Positions 8,448 to 16,522 of a stretch of DNA of 49,836 nucleotides are shown here, piece after piece (the first letter of the stretch is position 1; each line of letters starts with the position of its first letter). This stretch comes from Prevotella sp. (GTDB taxonomy: Bacteria > Bacteroidota > Bacteroidia > Bacteroidales > Bacteroidaceae), in contig JAILAA010000143.1 of assembly GCA_024681875.1 (NCBI GenBank), positions 1 through 49,836 of the forward strand. Reading direction: 5' to 3'. A program made the position numbers and the translations under genes. Below the pieces are notes generated by a model. The model was not told the DNA's origin. It saw only the letters and a program-made list of their open reading frames with translations, and searched no databases.

Positions 8448-9428
8448 ATGTTAATGCATACATCCAAAAGGCGCGTCGTTGGAGTGAACATCGGAATGGA
8501 TGCCACTTCCTTTGCCATTGTTGATGTCAGAGGAAATGTCATTGCACAGGATGAGTTCCCTACACTGGAACATCCCAACATCAATGAGTATGTGACGTAC
8601 CTTAGCGAGAAGCTGGTGGAGCTAATGGAGAACAACGGCGGCTACGACACTATTCGCTCCGTTGGGGTAGGCGTGTTAAGCGGCAATTTCGTAAAAGGTA
8701 ATATCGAACACTCGCCATGTCTTCCTTGGAAAGGCGAGGTTCCCTTGGCCTCCATGTTACGTGACCAATTGGGTATGGCCGTTGCCGTAGGCAATAATGC
8801 TCATGTTAGGGCACTGGGCGAGCAAGCCTTTGGCAAGGCACACGGCATGAGCGATTTTATCGTCATCACCTTAGGTGTAGGCATGGGCAGCTGTGTCTTC
8901 TCCAATGGACGGCCTCATCTGGGGCACGAAGGCTTTGCTGGAGAGGTAGGACACATATGCGTTAATCCAAATGGACGTCTTTGTGGCTGTGGAGGACAAG
9001 GCTGCATGGAGACCTATTGTTCCGAGGACGGCATCATTCTAACAGCCAGGAAAATGATGAAAAAGACCGATACGCCCTCAAAGCTACGTCTCTACGATAT
9101 TCTTGACATAAATATCATCAACGAGTGTGCCGAACAAGGCGATGAGTTAGCCAAACAGGTATTACACCGCACGGGTGAAATACTGGGCATTGGCATGGCC
9201 AACTACGCCTCGGTAATCAGTCCAGAAGCCATTATTTTTACTGGTAGTGTTGCCCGAAGTGGACAGATGCTTTTCAACTCAGCAAAGGAAGCCTTTGAAG
9301 AGAATGTATTCCATAACATGCGTGGAAAGGTGAAGTTCCTCACATCCACATTCACGGACATGGAGCAAAACGTGTTAGGCGCCAGTGCCTTGGCATGGCA
9401 AGTAAAAGAATATTCATTGTTTAAATAA
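8448..9428 (+). CDS. ROK-family protein, probably catalytically dead paralogue
   Basis: 326 aa. The ROK zinc site is intact: H169 in GEVGHICVNPNGRLCGCG, with C179, C181 and C186. The fold hallmark LGVGMGSCVFSNG is present. However, the Asp of the N-terminal phosphate loop is Asn (N14 in VVGVNIGMDAT), and the catalytic base in the usual NDA motif is also Asn (N117 in AVGNNAHVRALGE). The neighbouring paralogue keeps Asp at both places and aligns without gaps. ROK kinases need the NDA Asp to activate the sugar hydroxyl, so this copy probably binds sugar without phosphorylating it. No helix-turn-helix domain is present. A regulatory or heteromeric role with the next gene is my inference. It is first in the operon, 18 bp upstream of its paralogue. 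Confidence 0.9.
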   Translation: MLMHTSKRRVVGVNIGMDATSFAIVDVRGNVIAQDEFPTLEHPNINEYVTYLSEKLVELMENNGGYDTIRSVGVGVLSGNFVKGNIEHSPCLPWKGEVPLASMLRDQLGMAVAVGNNAHVRALGEQAFGKAHGMSDFIVITLGVGMGSCVFSNGRPHLGHEGFAGEVGHICVNPNGRLCGCGGQGCMETYCSEDGIILTARKMMKKTDTPSKLRLYDILDINIINECAEQGDELAKQVLHRTGEILGIGMANYASVISPEAIIFTGSVARSGQMLFNSAKEAFEENVFHNMRGKVKFLTSTFTDMEQNVLGASALAWQVKEYSLFK

Positions 9429-9446
9429 CAAACAGCATACCTGACA

Positions 9447-10427
9447 ATGACAGAAAGCATTATCAAAAACCGAGTCATTGGAGTCGACATCAGCATCGAC
9501 CGTACCAGTTATGCCATCGTCGACGCGCGTGGTAACATCATTGCACGCGATGGTCTCAACACCCAAGACTACGCTACCGCCACCGAATATGTAAGTGCAC
9601 TAAGCGAAAAGATTGTGATACTGGCCGAGGAGAACGGAGGCTATGAATATATCCGCTCGATGGGCATCAGTGCGCCAAGTGCCAACTTCCTCACCGGCTG
9701 CATTGAGAACGCGCCCAACCTGCACTGGAAGGGCGTTGTGCCCTTGGCTGCCATGTTACGCGACCGTATGGGCATTGCCGTGGCCTTAGGTAACGATGCA
9801 CATGCAACGGCCCTCGGCGAGCACGTCTACGGTGCAGCCCACGGCATGAACAACTTCATCGTCATGGCCCTGGGACACGGTATTGGAAGCTGCATTTTCT
9901 CAAACGGTGAAGTACACTTAGGGGCAGAAGGATTCTCCGGCGAGATAGGCCATACCTGCGCTACTCCTCATGGACGTTTATGCGGTTGCGGCAAGAAAGG
10001 TTGTCTGGAGGCCTACTGCGGTGCCAAGGGCATTGTATTGACAGCCAATGAGATGATGGCAGAAAGCAATGAGCCGTCACTTATGCGCAATGTAGAGCAC
10101 TTAACACCGAAGATCATCCACGAATTCTGTGAACAGGGCGATGCAATGGCAATAGAGGTTTTCCGTCGTACCGGCAAGATGCTTGGCTTCGTGATGGCAG
10201 GCTACGCCTCTATCCTTGACCCTGAAGCCATCATCTTCACAGGTGGCGTTGCACGCGCCGGCAACTATCTGCTGATTCCTGCCAGCGAGACATTTGAAAA
10301 ATACGTATTCCATAATACCCGAGGCCATGTAAAGTTCCTTGCTTCTGCCCTCGAAGACCACGAGCGCGACGTTCTCGGTGCCAGTGCTTTGGCTTGGGGC
10401 ATCAAGGAATACTCGCTTTTTAAATAG
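9447..10427 (+). CDS. ROK-family sugar kinase
   Basis: 326 aa, same length as the gene before it and alignable end to end (the last residues KEYSLFK are identical). It keeps the expected Asp in VIGVDISIDRT (D14) and the catalytic Asp in LGNDAHATALGE (D117), plus zinc ligands H169, C179, C181 and C186 in GEIGHTCATPHGRLCGCGKK. The usual phosphate-loop Gly-Gly after Asp is replaced by Ser-Ile in both copies, so the substrate may be unusual. Typical ROK kinases act on glucose, N-acetylglucosamine, N-acetylmannosamine or allose. Cytoplasmic. The specificity cannot be read from the sequence; the nearby GH109-like and sialidase genes make an amino sugar a reasonable guess. Confidence 0.88.
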   Translation: MTESIIKNRVIGVDISIDRTSYAIVDARGNIIARDGLNTQDYATATEYVSALSEKIVILAEENGGYEYIRSMGISAPSANFLTGCIENAPNLHWKGVVPLAAMLRDRMGIAVALGNDAHATALGEHVYGAAHGMNNFIVMALGHGIGSCIFSNGEVHLGAEGFSGEIGHTCATPHGRLCGCGKKGCLEAYCGAKGIVLTANEMMAESNEPSLMRNVEHLTPKIIHEFCEQGDAMAIEVFRRTGKMLGFVMAGYASILDPEAIIFTGGVARAGNYLLIPASETFEKYVFHNTRGHVKFLASALEDHERDVLGASALAWGIKEYSLFK

Positions 10428-10431
10428 ACTA

Positions 10432-10485
10432 TAGGCCCGATACGACCAATAAGGCCTACAGGTCTCATAAGTCCCATAAGAATGA
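10432..10485 (+). repeat. Degenerate 9-bp array before menI
   Basis: Successive nonamers TAGGCCCGA, TACGACCAA, TAAGGCCTA, CAGGTCTCA, TAAGTCCCA and TAAGAATGA follow a TAAGNCCNA consensus. The array fills the spacer between the second ROK gene and menI, and the last unit contains the menI ATG. Confidence 0.75.
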
Positions 10486-10892
10486 ATGTCGAAAGAATAA
10501 AACAACTTATCAACGACAAGCCTAACCTTAGCACCGCCCTCGGGATGGAGTTTATCTCCACGCCAGAGGGCGATACTTGTATGGCGAGGATGAGGGTTGA
10601 CGAGCGTAACCGCCAGCCCTTTGGATTCCTCAGTGGCGGTGCTTCGTTGGCATTAGCCGAGAATGTGGCAGGCGTAGGTTCCTCGGCGCTATGTCCTGAT
10701 TGTACTTGCGTAGGCATAGAGGTGAACGGTAGCCATGTAAAAGCTGTTTGCGAAGGCGACACCGTCACTGCCTATGCCCGTCTGATTAGCCAAGGCTCGA
10801 CGCTGCACGTGTGGCAGGTGGACATACGCAACACGGATGAAGAACTGATTTCCAGCATACGCGTCACCAACTACATCATCCGCCATAAATGA
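10482..10892 (+). CDS. menI: Hotdog-fold thioesterase, likely DHNA-CoA hydrolase
   Basis: 136 aa, a full-length PaaI/YdiI-type hotdog thioesterase. RQPFGFLSGGASLALAEN matches the YdiI/MenI active-site region, with E60 as the expected catalytic carboxylate and Q45 at the position of the conserved Gln; the His of the usual LHGG is Ser here. MenI hydrolyses 1,4-dihydroxy-2-naphthoyl-CoA, the step before prenylation in menaquinone synthesis. Its TGA overlaps the menF start (ATGA), which strongly supports the menaquinone role over a general acyl-CoA thioesterase. Cytoplasmic. Confidence 0.82.
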   Translation: MNVERIKQLINDKPNLSTALGMEFISTPEGDTCMARMRVDERNRQPFGFLSGGASLALAENVAGVGSSALCPDCTCVGIEVNGSHVKAVCEGDTVTAYARLISQGSTLHVWQVDIRNTDEELISSIRVTNYIIRHK

Positions 10893-11986
10893 TGAACAGC
10901 TTTGCTATCTTCCGTCTGCCACACGCTGAAACATGCACGCTGATAAAGGGCGATGCTGTAGTCGTTCCATCATTATTGTCGATGGGCGATCAGCAAGGCT
11001 TTCTTATCGCTCCCTTCATAGCTACAGAAAAAGAGCCTATCGTTCTTATTCAGCCCGAGGAATTGCAGGTATTTAGGAGTTCAGGAGTTGTAGACGATAA
11101 TTTTGCAGCAAAGATATTATTTGCAACTCCTAAGCAACTGAATTCCTCATACGCTTCTTCCTCCTATGCCATCGACTTCAGCACTTTCCATAAAGCTCTG
11201 ACAGACGGACTGTATCAAAAGCTGGTACTGGCGCGCTGTGCCACAATACTCAACGACAGCGAGCTCACACCTATTACACTATTCCACAGGGCCTGCCACC
11301 TATATCCCCGCATGTTTGTGGCATTGGTCAGCACACCGCAGAGCGGCATGTGGCTCATAGCCTCACCCGAGATTCTATTAGAAAAGCTCCCTGACAGCCG
11401 CTGGCGCACTATCGCGCTTGCAGGTACCATGCGCCTGCGTAGCGATAAGGCCGACGATGAGGGGCAGCGTTTGCGCTGGTCTGCCAAGAACATACAGGAA
11501 CAGCGTTATGTGGCATCTTATCTATCCGACGTACTGCGCCAATTCTCTAATGATGTGAGTGAGGACGGACCGCGCACCGTGCGCGCCGGTCACTTGGTAC
11601 ACCTCCGCAGCGATTTCACTTTTGCATTAAATAATAAATGTACGCGCGTGGGCGAGCTTCTTAATGCCCTCCACCCTACTCCAGCTGTCTGCGGGCTGCC
11701 AAAAGCTGAAGCCCAGGACTTCATCATCAGCCATGAAAAAACGCCTCGCCTATACTACAGTGGATTCATGGGGCCATTTAATATGAACGAAAAACCAAAC
11801 CAAAAAGAAAACGAAAACGTTCAGCCCACTACTCACCTCTACGTCTCACTGCGCTGTATGCAAATCACTGACACTGCCTACCAACTCTACGCTGGAGGTG
11901 GTCTGTTGCGCGAAAGCAACGAGCAACAGGAATGGCTGGAGACTGAGGCGAAAATGGACACTATGCGCCACCTTCTCAAACCATAA
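10889..11986 (+). CDS. menF: Isochorismate synthase
   Basis: 365 aa of the chorismate-binding family. Recognisable are LVLARCATI, IASPEILLEK, ALAGTMRLR, and the C-terminal block LHPTPAVCGLPKAEAQDFI with YYSGFMGPFN and YAGGGL, which bind Mg and isochorismate. It converts chorismate to isochorismate, the first menaquinone step. It overlaps menI by 4 bp. Two oddities: an Asn/Lys/Glu-rich insert (NEKPNQKENENVQP) between the GFMGP and LYVSLRC blocks, and a stretch near 11.07-11.13 kb carrying aggagtt-type words and their inverse. Confidence 0.92.
   Translation: MMNSFAIFRLPHAETCTLIKGDAVVVPSLLSMGDQQGFLIAPFIATEKEPIVLIQPEELQVFRSSGVVDDNFAAKILFATPKQLNSSYASSSYAIDFSTFHKALTDGLYQKLVLARCATILNDSELTPITLFHRACHLYPRMFVALVSTPQSGMWLIASPEILLEKLPDSRWRTIALAGTMRLRSDKADDEGQRLRWSAKNIQEQRYVASYLSDVLRQFSNDVSEDGPRTVRAGHLVHLRSDFTFALNNKCTRVGELLNALHPTPAVCGLPKAEAQDFIISHEKTPRLYYSGFMGPFNMNEKPNQKENENVQPTTHLYVSLRCMQITDTAYQLYAGGGLLRESNEQQEWLETEAKMDTMRHLLKP
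11073..11133. repeat. Inverted aggagtt-type words inside menF
   Basis: TTAGGAGTT (11073-11081), next to AGGAGTTG (11083-11090), has its inverse AACTCCTAA at 11125-11133. The words resemble the heptamer arrays near 46.2 kb. The segment encodes a variable Ser/Val-rich loop. It is a weak, degenerate case. Confidence 0.45.
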
Positions 11987-11995
11987 CGTATAACT

Positions 11996-13057
11996 ATGAC
12001 AGTATTTCCTCACACCATCCGCATTGCATTCATCGGTTTAGGCGACCGAGGACGCAAAGCCTTGCGCCTGATGCTGCCCTTGGAGGGTATCGAGGTGACA
12101 GCCCTGTGCGATCTCTCTGAAGCTCATATCCAAGAGACGAAAGAGCTCATGGCGACCGAGAGTGTGACAGGCATTTCAGACTGGAAACAGATATTATGCG
12201 TCTCAGGCAAGGAAGCCTATAAGGTGGTATGCCAGAAAGAAGATGTGGATCTCGTGTATATCTGTAGCGACTGGGGTTCCCACGCGCCTATTGCGCTGGA
12301 GGCGATGCGCCATGGCAAACACGTAGCCGTCGAGGTGCCGGCAGCTATGATCATGGAGGACATCCGCCTGCTCATTGCCACTGCCGAACAAGCAGACCGG
12401 CAGTGTTTCATGCTCGAAAACACATGCTTTGAACATCAGATTATTGAGGCCATCGAGGCCATTCATCGTGGCGATATCGGCGAGGTGGTGCACGCTGAAG
12501 GCTGCTACTACCACCACCTCGGCAACCGCTGGTCACCCTGGCGCTTAGACATCAATCGTCAACAACGTGGCGACCTCTACCCCACCCATGAGCTGGGACC
12601 CATCTGCCAGGCATTAGGCATTGGCGTTGAAGACCGCCTGCAGACGCTCGTCAGCATGGACACTCCAGCACTCACCGGACCGCAGACCTACGAGGCGCTC
12701 ATGGGCGAGGCAGCTGCCGACTTCCAGAACGGCGACCACACCACCACCCTCATCCGTACATTACGCGGGCGCACCATCCTGCTAAAACATGACGTACTGA
12801 CTGAGCAACCCTACGAGCGGCAGTTCACCTTCATTGGCACCCGCGGCCGAATCGAGCTCCACGACACGGGCCGTTCCTCTCACGATGTCATGACGCAGTC
12901 TATGAACCAGCACCTCATCGACAGCCTTCGCAACGGCTTGCCGCTCTCCATCAGTATCTATGACATGGCCACCTGGTGCGCTGCCATCCCGCTGTCGTGT
13001 GAGAGCATAGCGCGCGGCTTTGCGCCAGTGCAATTCCCCGACTTCTACACCAAATAA
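11996..13057 (+). CDS. Gfo/Idh/MocA oxidoreductase, GH109-like
   Basis: 353 aa. The N-terminal Rossmann fold carries FIGLGDRGRKALRL for NAD binding. The combination VAVEVPAAM, FMLENTCFEH, GCYYHHLGNRW and GDLYPTHELGP is typical of GH109 enzymes, which use bound NAD to cleave alpha-N-acetylgalactosamine. Many relatives instead are sugar dehydrogenases, so substrate is uncertain. I see no signal peptide, unlike many periplasmic GH109 enzymes, so a cytoplasmic or intermediate-processing role is possible. It starts 9 bp after menF and ends 17 bp before the sialidase, linking it to both transcripts; pairing with a sialidase suggests mucin or sialoglycan use. Confidence 0.8.
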   Translation: MTVFPHTIRIAFIGLGDRGRKALRLMLPLEGIEVTALCDLSEAHIQETKELMATESVTGISDWKQILCVSGKEAYKVVCQKEDVDLVYICSDWGSHAPIALEAMRHGKHVAVEVPAAMIMEDIRLLIATAEQADRQCFMLENTCFEHQIIEAIEAIHRGDIGEVVHAEGCYYHHLGNRWSPWRLDINRQQRGDLYPTHELGPICQALGIGVEDRLQTLVSMDTPALTGPQTYEALMGEAAADFQNGDHTTTLIRTLRGRTILLKHDVLTEQPYERQFTFIGTRGRIELHDTGRSSHDVMTQSMNQHLIDSLRNGLPLSISIYDMATWCAAIPLSCESIARGFAPVQFPDFYTK

Positions 13058-13074
13058 CCAATAACATAACCTAT

Positions 13075-16008
13075 ATGAAAAACTTAAGGATAATCATGAC
13101 ATTGCTCCTCCTCATCTTGTTGGCAGGAGTAACAGGAGTGCAGGCACAGGACATTTCTGTCGTCACCCTTAACAATACGAATCCTAATCGTGGCGCTCTG
13201 ATTTACAATCCCTCAAAAAGTGAGAAATGGGTATGGAGCAGCGGGAAAAACAGCTCGTTCAATGCTTCTAATGCCAACTGCCATTGGGTACTCTACCCTA
13301 CGGGCGTTGCCGGAAATTACTATCTTTACAGTGTGGGGGCCAAGAAATTCGCCATACCGACGACTGGCGGCACTTACAACGGCTATAGCTGGATGTTCTC
13401 CCATGATGCCGTTGCCATAACGCTTAAGAAACAAAGCGATGGGACATATAAGATATTTACGGCCAACGGAAACATTAGTGTTTCAGTCAGCAACGGCTAT
13501 GAAGGCCCCATCATCAACTATGATGATATTGGTGCCCAGTTCACCTTAACAAAGCTGAAAGAAATTGACGAGACTTTGACACAGGAGATAGACTCCGCCA
13601 TTGGCAAACTGATTCACAACACGACGCCACTCTCCGATGCACTCACCGGCGAAGGCTGGTATGCCATCCGTATCAAGAAACATGCTACATACACTGACCA
13701 GTTCATCTTTACGGCAAGAGAGGAAATCAAATACGGAAGCACCTACTATCCCTTGGACTTCTATAGTGCTCCCAAAGTGCGTCCCTCCATTGGCAACAGC
13801 CTTTACTATGCAAAACTGACAACGGTCTCTGGCGGACATTATTGGCAACTACCGAATGGACGTTTTATTCAGGACGCCAAGCCAGTCTCTGGCGTAGAAG
13901 AATCGTTGATAACAGGCATTACCTACAACACCGCCAACGGTTTCATCTTAAAGAGCTCTTCCTATTATTTCGTACCTTTTCTTTTAGGGGGATCCTACTT
14001 CATAGGCGAGACGAGTTCTCCAGGCAGAGCCTACTACGACATTTATCCTGTCTCGCTCGCCGATGCCGGTCTGACCGCATGGCAAGTACGCTGCGACAAC
14101 ACGCCCGAATCAACACCAATCACTTGTTTGCGCAGTGATGTCAGTGGTTTGACTAGTGTTTATAAAAACGGTTTCTTTTTTCTGCCTTCTGGCGTAACGC
14201 CAACAAGCAGCGACTTCAGTATGCCTGGTGCTCAAAGCATTACCATCGATGCCACGACACACACCATCGCTATCACTTATGACACCAGCCTGGCCATTGT
14301 GGCAGAAGGCGTCAGCGTTTATCAGGGCTACGGCACAACAGGACGGGGCAATAAGAAGGCCGTACTGCTGCGTATGCAGGTAGCACCGTTCAATGCCATG
14401 GAGAACGCCTTGATGACATTCTCACTCACCAACCCCGACTACATCTCTGCTGTGGCAATCTACGAGACAGGTAATAACATGGAATTCAATGCCATCAACA
14501 GTTATATGAAGACTTTCAGTGGCAACATCAATGGTAGTACTGCCGCAGTACCCCTTGGCACCGTTACCGCTGGCACCCACTACTATTGGCTTTGCGCAAC
14601 CATAGCAGAAGATGCGAAAGTGGGCGATGTCATTGACGCTGCCCTCGCCTCCATCACATATGACTACAACGGTTATACAGGAACATCTTGCGACCTCAGC
14701 ACCATAGGCAATCCCGCCAACTCGATGACGATTTTCGATGTGCAGAGCTATCCTTTCTATCCTGGTTTGAAAATAAGCGGGTCCGTCAGCAACTACTATC
14801 GTATTCCTGCCCTTGCCAACGTCAAGATGCCGGATGGCACCACCCGCATCTTCTCAGCCGTCGACAAACGCTATAACAGCGCCTCGGACATTGGCGGCGG
14901 ACACGTCATCGACATTGTGGTACGCTATTCAGACGACGGAGGCAAGACGTGGAGCGCTCCCGTTACCATTGCCAAGGGTGACAATTCCAGCGATGCCACC
15001 TGTGGTTATGGCGATCCCTCGTTCACTATAGGAGCCGACGGCAAGGTGTTCTGTCTGTTCGCAGCTGGTAATACGGGGTTCTTCTACGGGTTGAACCGCA
15101 TTGCCATGTGCACGTCTGACGACTACGGAAAGACCTGGAAAGGCCCCTCTGTCATTGCCCCTGCTTCCGCCTCTTCCTCTGGGATTACCTTTACAGACCA
15201 TGCAGGCCTGTACGACTACTTCGTTACTTCCGGCAAGGGACTCTATACCAGCGATGGCGTGCTGATGTATCTGCTTGATGCACAAAAGACGAGTAGCGGA
15301 ACGGAAACGAACTATCTGCTTTATTCTACCGATGAAGGTGCCACTTGGCACGTCGACAACAAAGTGGTGACCACAGGAGCCAATGAGGCCAAGCTTGTGG
15401 AGATAGAGCCTGGCAAGCTTCTCTCCTCAACACGCTCGCCATATAATCGCATCCTCAACACAGGCACCTACACCAAGAGCGGCAGTACATGTACCTTCAA
15501 ATGGGGAAAACAGCGCACCGAGTCCCTCCTTGCCCAAGGCGGGTCGGGAAACAATCAGGACGTCATCGTCTATAACCGCCATACCGACGGCTCCGCCAAG
15601 GTGCTCTTCCATACAATCACGAGCGGTTACGGACACAAGACACTGAAGCTCTTCATGAGCATAGACAAGGGAACCACATGGCACGAGGTGATGCTGGTGC
15701 AGCCTGGTGGTTCGCGCTATACCGTGATGACCGTTCTTGACAACGGTGACTTGGGCATCCTCTTTGAAGACTATTCATTGGAGGTGGGCAATGAGTATCC
15801 CATCAATTTCCTGACTGTCAAGAAGGAACAGATTGACGGGTGGTATGCAGACTTGAAGGACATGGCAATGGTTGCCGACGGCACCATCAGCCTGCCACAC
15901 TCCACCGCCTTATACAATCTGCAAGGCCACAGGATTCCCGCACTGCGCAAAGGCCTGAACATCGTGCGCATGGGCGACGGGACGACAGAGAAAGTCATTA
16001 TGAAGTAA
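13075..16008 (+). CDS. Secreted GH33 exo-sialidase
   Basis: 977 aa with signal peptide ending at VQAQ. The first about 290 residues are beta-rich modules of trefoil-like or unknown type; a middle region (about 360-560) precedes the catalytic propeller. The propeller begins near the motif YRIPAL with the first triad Arg at R576. Four Asp-box repeats are visible (SDDGGKTW, SDDYGKTW, STDEGATW, SIDKGTTW). The tail ALYNLQGHRIPALRKGLNIV fits type IX secretion. It releases terminal sialic acid from glycoconjugates at the cell surface or outside. No nan operon is visible nearby. It follows the GH109-like gene by 17 bp and is followed by a hairpin-rich spacer. Confidence 0.92.
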   Translation: MKNLRIIMTLLLLILLAGVTGVQAQDISVVTLNNTNPNRGALIYNPSKSEKWVWSSGKNSSFNASNANCHWVLYPTGVAGNYYLYSVGAKKFAIPTTGGTYNGYSWMFSHDAVAITLKKQSDGTYKIFTANGNISVSVSNGYEGPIINYDDIGAQFTLTKLKEIDETLTQEIDSAIGKLIHNTTPLSDALTGEGWYAIRIKKHATYTDQFIFTAREEIKYGSTYYPLDFYSAPKVRPSIGNSLYYAKLTTVSGGHYWQLPNGRFIQDAKPVSGVEESLITGITYNTANGFILKSSSYYFVPFLLGGSYFIGETSSPGRAYYDIYPVSLADAGLTAWQVRCDNTPESTPITCLRSDVSGLTSVYKNGFFFLPSGVTPTSSDFSMPGAQSITIDATTHTIAITYDTSLAIVAEGVSVYQGYGTTGRGNKKAVLLRMQVAPFNAMENALMTFSLTNPDYISAVAIYETGNNMEFNAINSYMKTFSGNINGSTAAVPLGTVTAGTHYYWLCATIAEDAKVGDVIDAALASITYDYNGYTGTSCDLSTIGNPANSMTIFDVQSYPFYPGLKISGSVSNYYRIPALANVKMPDGTTRIFSAVDKRYNSASDIGGGHVIDIVVRYSDDGGKTWSAPVTIAKGDNSSDATCGYGDPSFTIGADGKVFCLFAAGNTGFFYGLNRIAMCTSDDYGKTWKGPSVIAPASASSSGITFTDHAGLYDYFVTSGKGLYTSDGVLMYLLDAQKTSSGTETNYLLYSTDEGATWHVDNKVVTTGANEAKLVEIEPGKLLSSTRSPYNRILNTGTYTKSGSTCTFKWGKQRTESLLAQGGSGNNQDVIVYNRHTDGSAKVLFHTITSGYGHKTLKLFMSIDKGTTWHEVMLVQPGGSRYTVMTVLDNGDLGILFEDYSLEVGNEYPINFLTVKKEQIDGWYADLKDMAMVADGTISLPHSTALYNLQGHRIPALRKGLNIVRMGDGTTEKVIMK

Positions 16009-16226
16009 ATGCCTCATCGGCAGACAACACTACCTGCCAGTGCGGTGCACTATTCGGAAAAATATTTACAAAAAAACCAATTAACTACCCTCATATTTTA
16101 AAAATTCTGAGCCAAAGATATTTCGACCGAAAAAATCGCCGTATTTTCGAAGTTAGCCTATCATACAGAGTATCAACAGGATAAAAGAATTTTAGGCTTG
16201 TTTTCAACTTTGACGAGATTGCCCGC

Positions 16227-16252
16227 AAAAAAATCTAACGTTAGATTTTTTT
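16227..16252. repeat. Perfect 26-bp palindrome
   Basis: Seven A, TCTAAC, GTTAGA and seven T form a perfect self-complementary 26-mer with no loop. It may act as a bidirectional terminator or a protein site. Confidence 0.9.
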
Positions 16253-16333
16253 ACGCGGAGCCTACTTTTGAAAAAAAGTAGCTTCGCGACAGCGCTAAGA
16301 AAGCCGGTTTTGACCCGGAAAAATGGCTTTACG

Positions 16334-16388
16334 AGGCCAAAAGTTGCACATTTCTCATAAAATGCGCAACTTTTTGGCTCTGTTTTTT
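16334..16388 (+). terminator. Long hairpin with T run after the sialidase
   Basis: GCCAAAAGTTGC-A-CATTT pairs with AAATG-C-GCAACTTTTTGGC around a short loop, followed by TCTGTTTTTT. It lies about 330 bp after the sialidase stop and 100 bp before the menD promoter. Confidence 0.55.
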
Positions 16389-16485
16389 CGTTACGAAAAC
16401 AGCAAAAATGATACTTTCCGGTCTCATCTCGTTCTAAAATGACTTTTTTCGCGGACCTGTTTTTTTGGTAATTTTTCTTTAATTA

Positions 16486-16517
16486 TTTGTATTTTTTCTT
16501 GCTTATTCGTACCTTTG
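16486..16517 (+). promoter_or_regulatory. menD promoter
   Basis: TTTG (16486-16489), a 20-bp spacer and TACCTTTG (16510-16517). The chosen menD ATG is only 5 bp after the -7 box, which implies a very short or absent 5' leader. Confidence 0.75.
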
Positions 16518-16522
16518 CAGAC

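Larger units (their letters stand above)
16009..16485. other. Hairpin-rich spacer between the sialidase and menD
   Basis: This 477-bp stretch has no credible gene. It is AT-rich and contains at least five consecutive inverted repeats: a perfect 26-bp palindrome (16227-16252), a bulged stem with an 8-bp CTACTTTT/AAAAGTAG core (16254-16288), AAAGCC/GGCTTT (16300-16330), a long GCCAAAAGTTGC stem (16334-16380) and TTTTCGT/ACGAAAA (16385-16399). The fourth is followed by a T run and could end the sialidase transcript. The menD promoter starts at the right edge. Confidence 0.8.

Noticed and set aside
16227..16252. Riboswitch or attachment site at the perfect palindrome
   Set aside because: No known riboswitch core is visible, and no integrase or mobile gene is nearby; only the palindrome itself is supported.
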